The notes under the pieces are model-generated. The model was not told the DNA's origin and did no database searches. It worked only from the letters and a program-made list of their open reading frames with translations. From NCBI RefSeq assembly GCF_000426225.1, contig NZ_AUEY01000010.1, positions 19,434-83,433 on the forward strand: a DNA stretch of 64,000 nucleotides, given 5' to 3'. The stretch is from Desulforegula conservatrix Mb1Pa. Lineage in GTDB: Bacteria; Desulfobacterota; Desulfobacteria; Desulfobacterales; Desulforegulaceae. Each line of letters opens with the position of its first letter. Within the stretch, counting starts at the first letter, position 1. Positions 38,101-45,287 of this stretch are shown piece after piece. The position numbers were made by a program, and so were the translations under genes.

Positions 38101-39283
38101 TGATTACGCAATGGCCAATGAAGTTCTTAACAAGATGGCTGTTTATGAATCCTCCAAGAGGCCTGGATGCAGGGTTGTTTCAATAAACTGGGGGCCTTGG
38201 GATGGGGGCATGGTTAATCCAGCCCTCAAAAAAGAATTTAGCAGACAGGGCATAGATCTTATACCAATCAAATCAGGTGCTGCCGCAATGGTTTCTGAAA
38301 TGTGCTCTTCAGCTGATGGGCTCGTCGAAGTTGTAATAGGAGCCGAATTCAGGCACGAAGATAAACCGTCTGACAGGAAAAAAGATGAAGTTTTTTCTTC
38401 TGATCAGGGAATCGTTGTGAAGGCAGGAATTTCAGAATATCCTGTTCTTAAAGATCATATGATTGGCGGGAAGGCAGTTGTTCCTGTGGCCATCATGTCT
38501 GAATGGTTTGCCCACGCCGCCCTTATTTCCAATCCAGGACTTCATTTCCAGGCGCTTGAGAATCTCAGGGTTCTTAATGGAATAAAGCTGGATTCTGAAA
38601 GTGCCGAATTTAAAATTTCAGCTTCCAAGCCTGTTAAAATTGACGGCTTATTTAAGACTGATCTTGAAATAAGAAGCATGACAAAAAACGGATCGGAAAG
38701 AATTCATGCAAGGGCCACTGCAGTTCTTGGAACAAAAAAGGCAAAATTCACAGGAGATAAAAACACCGAGCCAGTCTATTCCGAGATTCCCATGGCAATT
38801 ACAGCCGAAGATATGTACGAAAAGATTCTTTTTCACGGCAACAGCCTTAAAGGAGTCTCTGAAATCAAAGGCTTGTCAGATAAAGGGATGACAGCGATTG
38901 CAGCAACTGCGCCGTCTCCTTCTGATTGGATAATCAATCCTTTAAGGAAAAAGTGGGTTTCTGATCCGCTGATTCTTGATTCGGCGTTCCAGATGGCTTC
39001 GGCATGGTGCTATATGAATTACGGGAAAGTTTCTCTTCCTTCGTTTGCAGTCCAGTATATTCAATATGCTGATAAATTTTCACCCGGAAATATCGAAATA
39101 TCCATGAAAACCAAATCTGTATCTGGCAGCAGAATGTCCGCCGATTTTGTTTTTACCAGTGAAAGCGGAGAAATTATCGCTGAAATCAAGGGTTTTGAAT
39201 CTGTCATGGATTTTTCTCTGAATCAGGTTTTTAAGAAAGATGGCATCAAGCTTAAGGTTGTTGTTCCAGCAGATCTTAATTAA
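32132..39283 (+). CDS. PfaA-like multidomain synthase, KS-AT-ACP(4)-KR-DH
   Basis: A 2383-aa iterative type I synthase of the PUFA / secondary-lipid kind. Ketosynthase (about 10-460): catalytic C215 (DAACGSS), H350 (EAHGTGT), H389 (GHTKAAAG). Acyltransferase (about 575-860): S672 in GHSFGE and H778 in AAFHS. A Ser/Lys-rich linker with a Gln-rich coiled segment (about 1030-1080) follows. Four near-identical carrier domains have phosphopantetheine serines S1192, S1293, S1392 and S1498 (LGIDSIKRVEIL). Ketoreductase: TGGARGVT at 1805 and Y1992. C-terminal dehydratase: H2109 in HMIGGKAVVP and D2283 in LDSAFQ. All catalytic residues look intact. The start is TTG (AGGTGA upstream). No PfaB/C/D or phosphopantetheinyl transferase gene is in the window. 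Confidence 0.93.
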   Translation: MKKSSSRNSDGFTPIAITGIGCIFPKSTGAKEFWRALFMGLDCVGEVPESHWSPSDYYDEDPQKPDHVYCKRGGFIDPQAYDPSEFGIPPSILEATDSSQLLGLIAAKMALNDAGYGEGGKEFNRNKTSVIIGATGTQELTVPLATRLGHPVWRRALNDAGIPSEKTEEVIKRISAGFVSWQESSFPGLLGNVIAGRIANRLDLGGTNCVVDAACGSSLGAIHLALLELLTGRSDMAITGGVDLLNDIFMHMCFAKTGVLSKSGDAKPFSENADGTVLGEGIGMLTLKRLEDAEKDGDRIYAVIKGAGSSSDGKSQSIYAPNAKGQEKALKKAYEFAGFSPATVDLVEAHGTGTRVGDAVEFNALRHVFSKREERNQIALGSVKSMIGHTKAAAGAAGMIKTALAIYNKVIPPTLKISVPDPKLEIENSPFYLPSISLPWFSNDEHPRRAGVSAFGFGGSNFHMALEEYKKDKNEPSWDGSIEIFAFSSDSREDLMKAFEKARNTIVSDGKMTSLTAYESRKSFDSKKNYRLLASALFDKVGEVFEKTKAMLDAGEKDYTSRSGSAYYAEGSKPGKIAFIFPGQGSQYTGMARELSCIFPEMMESIEKASSVFKGDQKLHDLIYPRSGVEEENESNLRNTSVAQPAIGAVSLGAMKILERFGIKPDSVCGHSFGELTALASAKSITEEDFFKLAVLRGKYMAEAGKGGDAGTMLAVKAQLADIEKMISETGVDVVLANRNSHDQGVLSGSAEAIEQAKQLCKERKMRGSQLNVAAAFHSKYVASAAVPFSKELEKIDFRKNEIPVFANTTAAPYPSSIEESRHLLGNQLVNSVNFVGIIETMHSSGVHTFIETGPKTVLTGLVKSILKGKAFECAATDDSSGKKSGLLDIATLLCKLAAIGHEIALENWETKPLVPRKPKMNIPISGTNYRSPEKIIKIPASEPMVMTNSSLLSANVSEVAIEKNIETKPEVENIKNASELKNVALSSNNDPIIAVNPQITDSAKNVSSGPERPPSMGTQVSSVSSKSADAAVRSINEGFKAMQSLQMQTTDAHKKFLETQMQASKTLETLMQKIGEISGMTSSVQAYANNVSSAPAQKTVKAESYPDSKPAYVQKTAEPEKAIIETKQAPNVTVVKTEIHSPKSASVAKADAIDPEKIKNALLGVVSDLTGYPVEMLDLDMDIESDLGIDSIKRVEILSAFEEKMPGAGNVDPSDLGRLKTLGQIIDHVSVNLPVNAQTANIPSSSKANIQAGPDKEKIKETLIDVVSNLTGYPAEMLDLDMDIESDLGIDSIKRVEILSAFEEKMPGAGNIDPSDLGTLKTLGQIIDYIVKISPSDSTIVLQDSSASVNKSADSDEIRVALLDVVSSLTGYPVEMLDLDMDIESDLGIDSIKRVEILSAFEEKMPGAGNIDPSDLGTLKTLGQIIKHVSTNHLSIRHVSQSGPSETATVNVQASSSGHDSEKIKDLLIEVVSSLTGYPSEMLDLDMDIESDLGIDSIKRVEILSAFEEKMPGIPPVQPDDLGKLKTLGQIISHINSLCSGSGSKEQPSAILSEAGPIEVKSADKISLPEDISRKTVNVYKMTGSASSEKIVLPDSGTVFVTGCLDGLGKEVAQELSSKGINVKTIDIDQPDQKDQPDQIDWAGQFSDNAAGLIIVADNSPESGIWKDSKADFLKKAFLAAKNASAKLCAAGKEKSAVFATITRLDGAFGFLTSNISDPMQGALPGLVKTARIEWPDVSCRAFDVSPFISDIKKTASLIADEILSKGPVETGFDDFSQYGLELEDVSFSKPVQTMGKNDVVIITGGARGVTAACAEELAEFCQPIMVLLGRSPEPEKEPAWLSSVNGEPAMKKAILDNEFKGKKATPQELEKSYRKFKAGREISETIDSIKLKGSKAFYYQADVRSHSDMEMVVDKIRTKYGSVSAIIHGAGVLEDRFIADKTITQFENVFGTKTEGLKNILDATRNDPLKAIVFFSSVSARMGNKGQVDYAMANEVLNKMAVYESSKRPGCRVVSINWGPWDGGMVNPALKKEFSRQGIDLIPIKSGAAAMVSEMCSSADGLVEVVIGAEFRHEDKPSDRKKDEVFSSDQGIVVKAGISEYPVLKDHMIGGKAVVPVAIMSEWFAHAALISNPGLHFQALENLRVLNGIKLDSESAEFKISASKPVKIDGLFKTDLEIRSMTKNGSERIHARATAVLGTKKAKFTGDKNTEPVYSEIPMAITAEDMYEKILFHGNSLKGVSEIKGLSDKGMTAIAATAPSPSDWIINPLRKKWVSDPLILDSAFQMASAWCYMNYGKVSLPSFAVQYIQYADKFSPGNIEISMKTKSVSGSRMSADFVFTSESGEIIAEIKGFESVMDFSLNQVFKKDGIKLKVVVPADLN

Positions 39284-39334
39284 GGGTACTGAGTTCATAC
39301 TATTGAAGAATCATTCTTTTCAAGCCTTAAGATT

Positions 39335-39455
39335 AACAAGACCAATTATCGTCATTCCGGCGCAGGCTGGAATCCAGAAGTAATTGAAAATACTGGATGC
39401 CGGATCAAGTCCGACATGACGCCAATGCCCTTTTTTGATTTTTTGAGAGACCATC
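39335..39455. repeat. Family B MITE, copy 9 (decayed ends)
   Basis: The inner palindromes are well kept (CATTCCGGCGCAGGCTGGAA, GGATGCCGGATCAAGTCCG) while the left CGCAAAAAGTC end is lost and the right is GATTTTTTGAGAGACCATC. Confidence 0.75.
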
Positions 39456-39474
39456 TTATTAGAACCTAATAGTA

Positions 39475-39505
39475 AAAAGGCGCGCAAAAACATAATTTGC
39501 GCGCC
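39475..39505 (-). terminator. Rho-independent terminator for the propeller gene
   Basis: A perfect stem GGCGCGCAAA / TTTGCGCGCC with a 7-nt loop; on the minus strand it is followed by TTTTTACT. It lies 30 bp after the stop of the gene at 39536-41020. Confidence 0.85.
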
Positions 39506-39535
39506 GGATTCATGCTCTTGTTGTAGGTTTTTTAT

Positions 39536-41020
39536 CTAAGGATAAATTTCTATTTGAACAAAATTTGGATTCTCAGGATTATTGAGGCCAATAACACTAA
39601 ATTTTCCGTTTTCAAATTTTGGAGGTATGTTTTTTAGAAAATTGTCAACCTTGATTTTTGACTCTGAACCGTTAATAACAAGGAACCACTTGTCGTTTTT
39701 GGAAGCTTCGAATGCAATATGTTTGCTGTCAGAGCTGAAAACAGGAAATCCGGCAGCGTCATACCATCCGTTTTCATTTTCGTTCATTACCAGGGTCATT
39801 TTTTTATCATTTTGTGCTATGTATGCGGCTGTTTTTGAATCAGGGCTGAATGTGGAAAAAGAAAGCATTTCATAAGATTTTCCTTGTTTACCATCTATTA
39901 CTGCTATCCACTTCCCTCCATTAAGCCCGAAGAACATTATCCTCTTGCCATCAGGACTGCTCTCAGGCAGTGATATTTTTTCGTAAGGCTCACTCTGGAC
40001 TCCGTCAATAAAGACATAATTTTTTCCGTCTTTTTCGCCTGAATATACAAAATGATTGCTTTCAAAAGTAAAAAAATAAGGGCCGATGGCGTCAAGTTCA
40101 GGGCCTTTCTCTTTGCCTTTGACTATGAACCATTTGCCTTTTTTCTGGGCAGAATAAACAAGTTCTGATGTTTTTGGATCAAAAATTGGTGAGCCTACAA
40201 GATCAAAGGATTCATTTTTTTTCTGGTCAGCCATAATGAAAAAGTCATTGGAGTCCTGGGCTGCGAAGGCGAAGTGTTTGCCGTCTGAGCTGAAAGTCAG
40301 CCGGAACACATTATTGTATGCCTTGCTCTTCCAGTCATCAAGGATAACTTTCCATTTTGATTCCTCTCTGAGAGCGTAAGCAAGTTTTGAGGAGTCAGGG
40401 CTGAAAACGAGTTCCTTGGCGCCTTGGGTCTTGGCAATGGTTTTATCATCAAGAACAACATGCCATTCTTTAAGCAGAAGTCCTCTGTAAGCAATATGCT
40501 TGCTGTCAGGGCTGAAAAGGATCGGTTCATCATTTGCTATTGTCTGGAAGGCAGGCCCCTTGCTTTCATTTTTTACAACAAAGTGATTCGCACCTGTCTG
40601 GGCATGATATGCAAGATTATTCCCGTCAGGACTGTAGACAAGCCCCGCAGCTCCGTCATAGCTTGTACCTTCTTTTTCTCTTCGGACAACCACTGATTTT
40701 CCGGCTGCGAGTCCTATATAGGATATTTCAGGTCTTATCGGATTAAAAACAGGCGTGTTTTTTCCTATGGCATCATATACTTTTCCTGAAATCTGATCGT
40801 GCATGACAAACATGCCTAATTTGTTGGAAAGAACATAAGCAATGGATCCTGAAGCATTATCACTGACAATGGATTTAGGAAAAAATTTGATGCCCTGGGG
40901 TACCGAGCTGATCGTGCTGGAGTTTTCACTGAAAGCATGGGTAGATGATGCATGGGAACAGATTAGTATTGATGTGACTGCAATAGCTAAAACCAATTTA
41001 TTAATTTTAAAACATTTCAT
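39536..41020 (-). CDS. Exported TolB-like (PD40/WD40) beta-propeller protein
   Basis: A 494-aa protein with a clear signal peptide (MKCFKINKLVLAIAVTSILI...HAF). The body is built of about nine short repeats of the PD40 kind, each with a core such as FSPDSKHIAYR, FSPDSSKLAYAL, FSSDGKHFAFAA, SSPDGKRIMFF and FSPDSKTAAYIA, alternating with WxVVxDxK strands. It is probably a periplasmic or surface scaffold. There is no peptidase domain, so it is not a DPP-IV-type enzyme. Followed by a strong terminator. Confidence 0.85.
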   Translation of the reverse strand: MKCFKINKLVLAIAVTSILICSHASSTHAFSENSSTISSVPQGIKFFPKSIVSDNASGSIAYVLSNKLGMFVMHDQISGKVYDAIGKNTPVFNPIRPEISYIGLAAGKSVVVRREKEGTSYDGAAGLVYSPDGNNLAYHAQTGANHFVVKNESKGPAFQTIANDEPILFSPDSKHIAYRGLLLKEWHVVLDDKTIAKTQGAKELVFSPDSSKLAYALREESKWKVILDDWKSKAYNNVFRLTFSSDGKHFAFAAQDSNDFFIMADQKKNESFDLVGSPIFDPKTSELVYSAQKKGKWFIVKGKEKGPELDAIGPYFFTFESNHFVYSGEKDGKNYVFIDGVQSEPYEKISLPESSPDGKRIMFFGLNGGKWIAVIDGKQGKSYEMLSFSTFSPDSKTAAYIAQNDKKMTLVMNENENGWYDAAGFPVFSSDSKHIAFEASKNDKWFLVINGSESKIKVDNFLKNIPPKFENGKFSVIGLNNPENPNFVQIEIYP

Positions 41021-41071
41021 ACTCGAGTGCGCCTTGTTTTGTGTTAATGAATGAAAGATAACAGTGGCCCG

Positions 41072-42019
41072 TTACCATTCCGCATTTACTTCAGGATTAA
41101 TGAATAAAGAGGAATTTATATTTATTAGTTCAATAAACAGTATTTCGTCCATCTCGGTTTCAAAAAGAGTTTGGGCCTTTAAAAGCTGGTTAACAGTTAA
41201 ACCTTTTGAGTCCCTTAGATTGGCTTTCTTCAGATAGGCCCCCTCAAAAGCAGCACCTTCAAGATCACAACCCTTCAGATTGACACTAAAGAGGTTGCAT
41301 CCGCTCAAGTCCGCATTTGTGAGGTTCGCGTTTTCCAGATTCGAATTTTCAAGGTCTGATTCATTTAGTTTTGATTCCTGCATGACAGCGTTTATAAATA
41401 TTGTGTTTCTGAGATCTGCATTTTTGAGGTCAGCTTTCCATAAGACAGCGTTTTTAAAATTAGCATTTGAAAGAACAGAGCTGTACAGATTGGTATCTTC
41501 CATATAAGAGTTTGCCATGGAGGCATTTCTGAGATCGCAAAAACTCATGTCAGAACGCCACATATTAGCGCCCTCAAGATTGTACCGCCTCATATCCATG
41601 TTCCTTAGATAGCAGTTATTAAGATCAATTGCGCTGATACCGATTTCATTCATTCTTTTTATATTGCCCCTGATCCTTCTGGCGGCTTCCTCAGCTTTCC
41701 AGTTCCTGAAATCGTCTATCTCATCCTGGTATCTTCTTGCAAGAAGCTTGTTATTTCCTTTCTGCTGGAACCAGACGATGATCACACCAAGCATCAGAAT
41801 ATCAATAAGAACGCCGTGGGCCTCGGCCAGAAGGTTTTCCGTGAAAGACCTCGGGCCATAATAATCCTTTGATATGAAAAGTACGAATCCTAACATGACA
41901 ATAAAAACAACTACAGATATGCTGATTGGGTTGGTTATCAATTTTTCGAACCAGTCTTCTTTTTCAGAACTGAGTGAAAAATGCTGATACGGTTTATTTT
42001 CAGAATTTTTTTTGTTCAT
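41072..42019 (-). CDS. Membrane-anchored pentapeptide-repeat protein
   Basis: A 315-aa protein. Two hydrophobic segments (about 28-50 and 62-82) are followed by a short coil and about 24 pentapeptide repeats of A(D/N)LXX type (for example LSNANFKNAVLWKADLKNA), forming a right-handed four-sided helix. Function of membrane-bound members is unknown. The open frame runs 122 codons further upstream through two family B MITEs; the ATG before NKKNSENKPYQHF is used instead. The ribosome site is poor, so the exact start is not certain. Confidence 0.82.
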   Translation of the reverse strand: MNKKNSENKPYQHFSLSSEKEDWFEKLITNPISISVVVFIVMLGFVLFISKDYYGPRSFTENLLAEAHGVLIDILMLGVIIVWFQQKGNNKLLARRYQDEIDDFRNWKAEEAARRIRGNIKRMNEIGISAIDLNNCYLRNMDMRRYNLEGANMWRSDMSFCDLRNASMANSYMEDTNLYSSVLSNANFKNAVLWKADLKNADLRNTIFINAVMQESKLNESDLENSNLENANLTNADLSGCNLFSVNLKGCDLEGAAFEGAYLKKANLRDSKGLTVNQLLKAQTLFETEMDEILFIELININSSLFINPEVNAEW

Positions 42020-42061
42020 AAAGAGTAATGCACCAGGAAATGGATGGTTTGCAGTATTTAT

Positions 42062-42217
42062 GATGGACTCGCAAAAAGTAAGATTCCCGTCATTCCGGCG
42101 GGGCTTGTACCAGTGAAAACAGGGAGCCGGAATCAAGAAGTAATTGAAAATACACAGATGCCGGATCAAGTCCCGGTATGACGTCGACGCCTTATTTTGA
42201 CTTTTTGCGGTCTTGTC
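42062..42217. repeat. Family B MITE, copy 10
   Basis: 156 bp; GATGGACTCGCAAAAAGT and GACTTTTTGCGGTCTTGTC ends, flanked by an exact ATTTAT duplication (42,056-42,061 and 42,218-42,223). It is longer than usual because of a GGGGCTTGTACCAGTGAAAA insert also seen in copy 4. Confidence 0.88.
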
Positions 42218-42300
42218 ATTTATGAATGCAGTATGGATTTTTTCTTTATTTATGTCAATTTTCAAGTAAACAATGCGATGATGAAAGCATCTGTATTTCA

Positions 42301-42422
42301 AGGCAACCGCAAATAGCCGTTTCCCGTCATACAGTCGAAGTCCGTAATCCGGAAATATCTGAAAATACAGGATCAAGTCCGGCATGACGCCACCTCTTTT
42401 TGGTGCTTTTGCGAACCCATCA
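42301..42422. repeat. Family B MITE, copy 11 (decayed)
   Basis: GGCAACCGCAAATAGCCG on the left, GTCCGGCATGACGCC in the middle and GCTTTTGCGAACCCATC on the right. It lies only 84 bp after copy 10. Confidence 0.7.
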
Positions 42423-42444
42423 ACTACAGTAATAATAAAAATAT

Positions 42445-42727
42445 GGCTATGTTCCCCCTTAGATGTTGAAAAGCGAAATATTAATCCTTTTTGGACTTAT
42501 GAATCATGGGGAACTTTTTGTAAAAAGTTCCATAAGTCCCTTCAAAAACTTTATGTTTTATTATGATCAGACGCAAATGCCCTAAAATTGTGCATGCACT
42601 GTCTGATTACCTGAAAGTTTTTGCGGAGCTTTTTGCAAAAAGCGACCCGCCGGAGGCCGCTTTTTATTAAAAGTATTAGTTAGTTATTGGAATGATAAAA
42701 TATTCCACACTTAAAGGGAACAGAGCC
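42445..42727. mobile_element. Family A MITE, intact copy
   Basis: A 283-bp element with ends GGCTATGTTCCCCCTTAG and (inward from the right) GGCTCTGTTCCCTTTAAG, flanked by an exact 8-bp AAAAATAT duplication (42,437-42,444 and 42,728-42,735). It carries two strong hairpins (GGGGAACTTTTTGTAAAAAG TTCC and GCGGAGCTTTTTGCAAAAAG CG). No open reading frame, so it is non-autonomous. Confidence 0.9.
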
Positions 42728-42819
42728 AAAAATATTGAGTAGTCTTTGTCAAAAAAAGTTTGCCAAGGCACAATAAACTGGAAATATGGCAGATCCGCAT
42801 AATATTTTTGATCTGTTGA

Positions 42820-42848
42820 TTGACGCCTTCAAATTGCCTTTGTATATA
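42820..42848 (+). promoter_or_regulatory. Sigma-70-type promoter for the epimerase operon
   Basis: TTGACG, a 17-bp spacer and TATATA, ending 34 bp before the ATG at 42883. This is the best consensus promoter seen in the window. Confidence 0.7.
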
Positions 42849-42882
42849 GGTCACTCAATTTTTGCCTTAATTAGGAGACGGA

Positions 42883-44013
42883 ATGAATATTCTCATTACA
42901 GGCGGTGCCGGATTCATCGGTTCCCACACTGCTGACGGGCTTTTACGTGATGGTCACAGGGTCACCATTTTGGACAATCTACAGAATACTGTTCATCCAA
43001 AGGGTAAGCCGGATTATCTGCCTGAAAAAGTGAACTTCATACTTGGAGACGTCAGGGAAAAAAAAGACTGGGAAAGGGCGCTTGAAGGCATAGACGCTGT
43101 ATATCATCTGGCGGCATATCAGGATTATCTTCCTGACTTCTCGACTTTTTTTCATGTGAATACGGTTTCAACCGCGCTCATGTATGAGACAATAGTCGAA
43201 AAAAAACTGAACGTTAAAAAGGTCATAGTAGCAGCTAGTCAGGCAGTAATGGGAGAGGGCAGATACAGATGCGCCATGTGTTTTTCTGGAAAAGGCATCG
43301 ATGTATTTCCTGAAATAAGAATAGATTCCCAGCTTTCAAAAGGCGACTGGGAGCATTCATGCCCTGAATGCGGGACCAGACTTGACTGGCAGCCATCTGA
43401 TGAGACGGTTATCAAGCCTTGCAACCAGTATGCTATTTCAAAGTATTCCCAGGAGCTGATAGCCATACAGCTTGGAAGGAGATACGGAATTCCAAGTGTT
43501 GCAATGAGATATTCAATTGTCCAGGGACCCCGTCAGTCATTTTATAATGCCTACTCTGGAGCCATGCGTATTTTTGCTCTTTCTCTTTTTTTTGATAAAG
43601 CCCCCACAATCTTTGAAGACGGCAACCAGGTAAGGGATTTCGTTAATATACATGATGTGGTTGACGCAAACCTTCTGGTGCTGGAATCAGACAAGGCCAA
43701 TTACAGGGTTTTTAATGTAGGCGGAGGAAAAGCTTATACTGTAAGGGAGTTTTATCAAAAAATGCAGGATATTACTGATAAAAGTCTTGATCCGATCATA
43801 TCAGGGTATTACAGGTACGGCGACACAAGGCATATCTTTTCTGATGTCAAAAATCTCGAGTCACTTGGATGGAAGGCAAAAAGAAACGTTGATGAAAGCA
43901 TTTCAGAATACTGGGATTATCTTAACAGGCAGACCGACATTCAGGAAATACTCAGTTATGCTGACAAGCATATGAAGAGTCTTAATGTTATCAGAAAGGC
44001 AAAAGAAATCTGA
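42883..44013 (+). CDS. Extended SDR sugar epimerase with zinc-knuckle insert
   Basis: A 376-aa NAD-dependent epimerase/dehydratase. GGAGFIGSH (7-15) binds NAD; the catalytic Tyr-Lys pair is Y183/K187 (YAISK). Between them sits a 35-residue insert with two CxxC knuckles, C130/C133 (CAMC) and C160/C163 (CPEC), likely a zinc site. That insert is a feature I recall from dTDP-L-rhamnose 4-epimerase-like proteins, which suggests a deoxysugar nucleotide substrate. The next gene, a sugar nucleotidyltransferase, starts 1 bp after the stop, so the pair probably makes a modified nucleotide sugar for surface polysaccharide. Confidence 0.87.
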   Translation: MNILITGGAGFIGSHTADGLLRDGHRVTILDNLQNTVHPKGKPDYLPEKVNFILGDVREKKDWERALEGIDAVYHLAAYQDYLPDFSTFFHVNTVSTALMYETIVEKKLNVKKVIVAASQAVMGEGRYRCAMCFSGKGIDVFPEIRIDSQLSKGDWEHSCPECGTRLDWQPSDETVIKPCNQYAISKYSQELIAIQLGRRYGIPSVAMRYSIVQGPRQSFYNAYSGAMRIFALSLFFDKAPTIFEDGNQVRDFVNIHDVVDANLLVLESDKANYRVFNVGGGKAYTVREFYQKMQDITDKSLDPIISGYYRYGDTRHIFSDVKNLESLGWKAKRNVDESISEYWDYLNRQTDIQEILSYADKHMKSLNVIRKAKEI

Positions 44014-44014
44014 T

Positions 44015-44767
44015 ATGAAGGCTTTTCTCCTTGCAGCAGGTCTTGGGACAAGACTCAGGCCTTATACCGACACAATACCAAAATGCCTTATGCCAATCTG
44101 TGGCAGGCCGCTTCTGGGAATCTGGCTGGATCATCTTAAAGCCCACGGGATAACAGAGGTTCTTATAAACACTCACCATCTTGCAGATAAGGTGTCTGAT
44201 TTTATTGCATCTGAAAATTTCGGCAACTTAAAGATTTATCTCGTGCACGAAGACAATCTTCTTGGAAGCGCGGGAACTGTTTTGAATAACAGATCCTTCA
44301 TCTCGGATGATTCTCCTTTTATTATCATATATGCAGACAATTTAACCAATGTTGATCTGACTGGTCTTGTTGATTTTCATAAAAAGATATCTCTAAAAGG
44401 GGCTGTTTTCACCATGGGACTGATCAGGGCTCCTGAGCCTAAGAGATGCGGCATAGTTACCATAAATAATGATATGCTGATTACGGATTTTACGGAAAAA
44501 CCTGAGAATCCTGCATCTGATTTGGCCAATTGCGGTATATACGTCACTGATCGTCGTGTTTTTGATTTTTTCCCGGATAGTATGCCTGATTCAGGAATTC
44601 TTGATTTTGGGTTTGATATTATTCCATTCCTTAAGGGAAAGATGTATGGACACCATGTAAATGGCTACCTTAGGGATATCGGAACTCTGGAAAGTTATCG
44701 TTTAGCCTGTGATGAATGGATCTCAATCATGGAAGAAAACTCTAAAACCGAAGGTTCCCGAAAATAA
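44015..44767 (+). CDS. Sugar-phosphate nucleotidyltransferase
   Basis: A 250-aa enzyme with the NTP-transferase signature FLLAAGLGTRLRPYT (4-18) followed by PKCLMPICGRPLL and the metal-binding YADN. It lacks the beta-helix tail of GlmU, and resembles mannose-1-phosphate guanylyl- or hexose-1-phosphate thymidylyl-type enzymes; the base used cannot be judged. The ATG at 44015 begins 1 bp after the epimerase stop. Its product is a probable feedstock for the epimerase. Confidence 0.87.
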   Translation: MKAFLLAAGLGTRLRPYTDTIPKCLMPICGRPLLGIWLDHLKAHGITEVLINTHHLADKVSDFIASENFGNLKIYLVHEDNLLGSAGTVLNNRSFISDDSPFIIIYADNLTNVDLTGLVDFHKKISLKGAVFTMGLIRAPEPKRCGIVTINNDMLITDFTEKPENPASDLANCGIYVTDRRVFDFFPDSMPDSGILDFGFDIIPFLKGKMYGHHVNGYLRDIGTLESYRLACDEWISIMEENSKTEGSRK

Positions 44768-44803
44768 AAACTTACGTGTATTTCAATTTAGGCATGAGTG
44801 TTC

Positions 44804-44832
44804 TTGACTTGTGCCGATATTTTGTTCTATTT
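44804..44832 (+). promoter_or_regulatory. Possible promoter for the HU gene
   Basis: TTGACT with a 16-17 bp spacer to TCTATTT. It lies about 40 bp before the ATG at 44873. The -10 match is only fair. Confidence 0.4.
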
Positions 44833-44872
44833 TCATGCTTTACTAAGATTTACAAGGTAACAGGGGGATTTT

Positions 44873-45157
44873 ATGAATAAACTTGAGCTTATCGCAGCTC
44901 TGAAGAATGAAGCCAATATTTCAAAGTCCGAAGCCGCTGAAGTGGTGAGGATTTTTTTTGATTCCATGTCAGATGCTCTCGCACAGGGTGAGAGGGTAGA
45001 AATAAGAGGACTCTGCAGTTTTTTTGTCAAAGAGTATAAAAGCTATGTGGGACGTAATCCCAAAACCGGAGACAAGGTTGTGATTGAGCCCAAAAAGCTT
45101 CCTTTCTTCAAATGCGGCAAAGAACTCAAAGAAAGAGTCAACGCCGAGGAATCCTGA
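44873..45157 (+). CDS. HU/IHF-family DNA-binding protein
   Basis: A 94-aa histone-like protein with the HU core VEIRGLCSFFVKEYKSYVG (43-61) and RNPKTGD arm, which inserts into the minor groove and bends DNA. Ribosome site CAGGGGG. Length and acidic tail fit IHF/HU of this group. It stands alone, with its own likely promoter. Confidence 0.94.
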   Translation: MNKLELIAALKNEANISKSEAAEVVRIFFDSMSDALAQGERVEIRGLCSFFVKEYKSYVGRNPKTGDKVVIEPKKLPFFKCGKELKERVNAEES

Positions 45158-45193
45158 AAATAAATGTTTTTCCCATTTTTACTCAGGTCGTAT

Positions 45194-45221
45194 TTGACAG
45201 TGCAATGTATTATTATAAATA
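45194..45221 (+). promoter_or_regulatory. Possible promoter for the holB-ricT-metG operon
   Basis: TTGACA, a 16-bp spacer and TAAATA; about 65 bp before the holB start. Confidence 0.5.
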
Positions 45222-45287
45222 CTCGCCTGGGTATAATCAGGAAGACTTCATGCCATTTCAAGCAGTCCAAGCATGTGAGACAGGAAT

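Noticed and set aside
42020..42385. 122-codon N-terminal extension of the pentapeptide protein
   Set aside because: It reads through two family B MITEs; the sequence before NKKNSENK shows no protein character.
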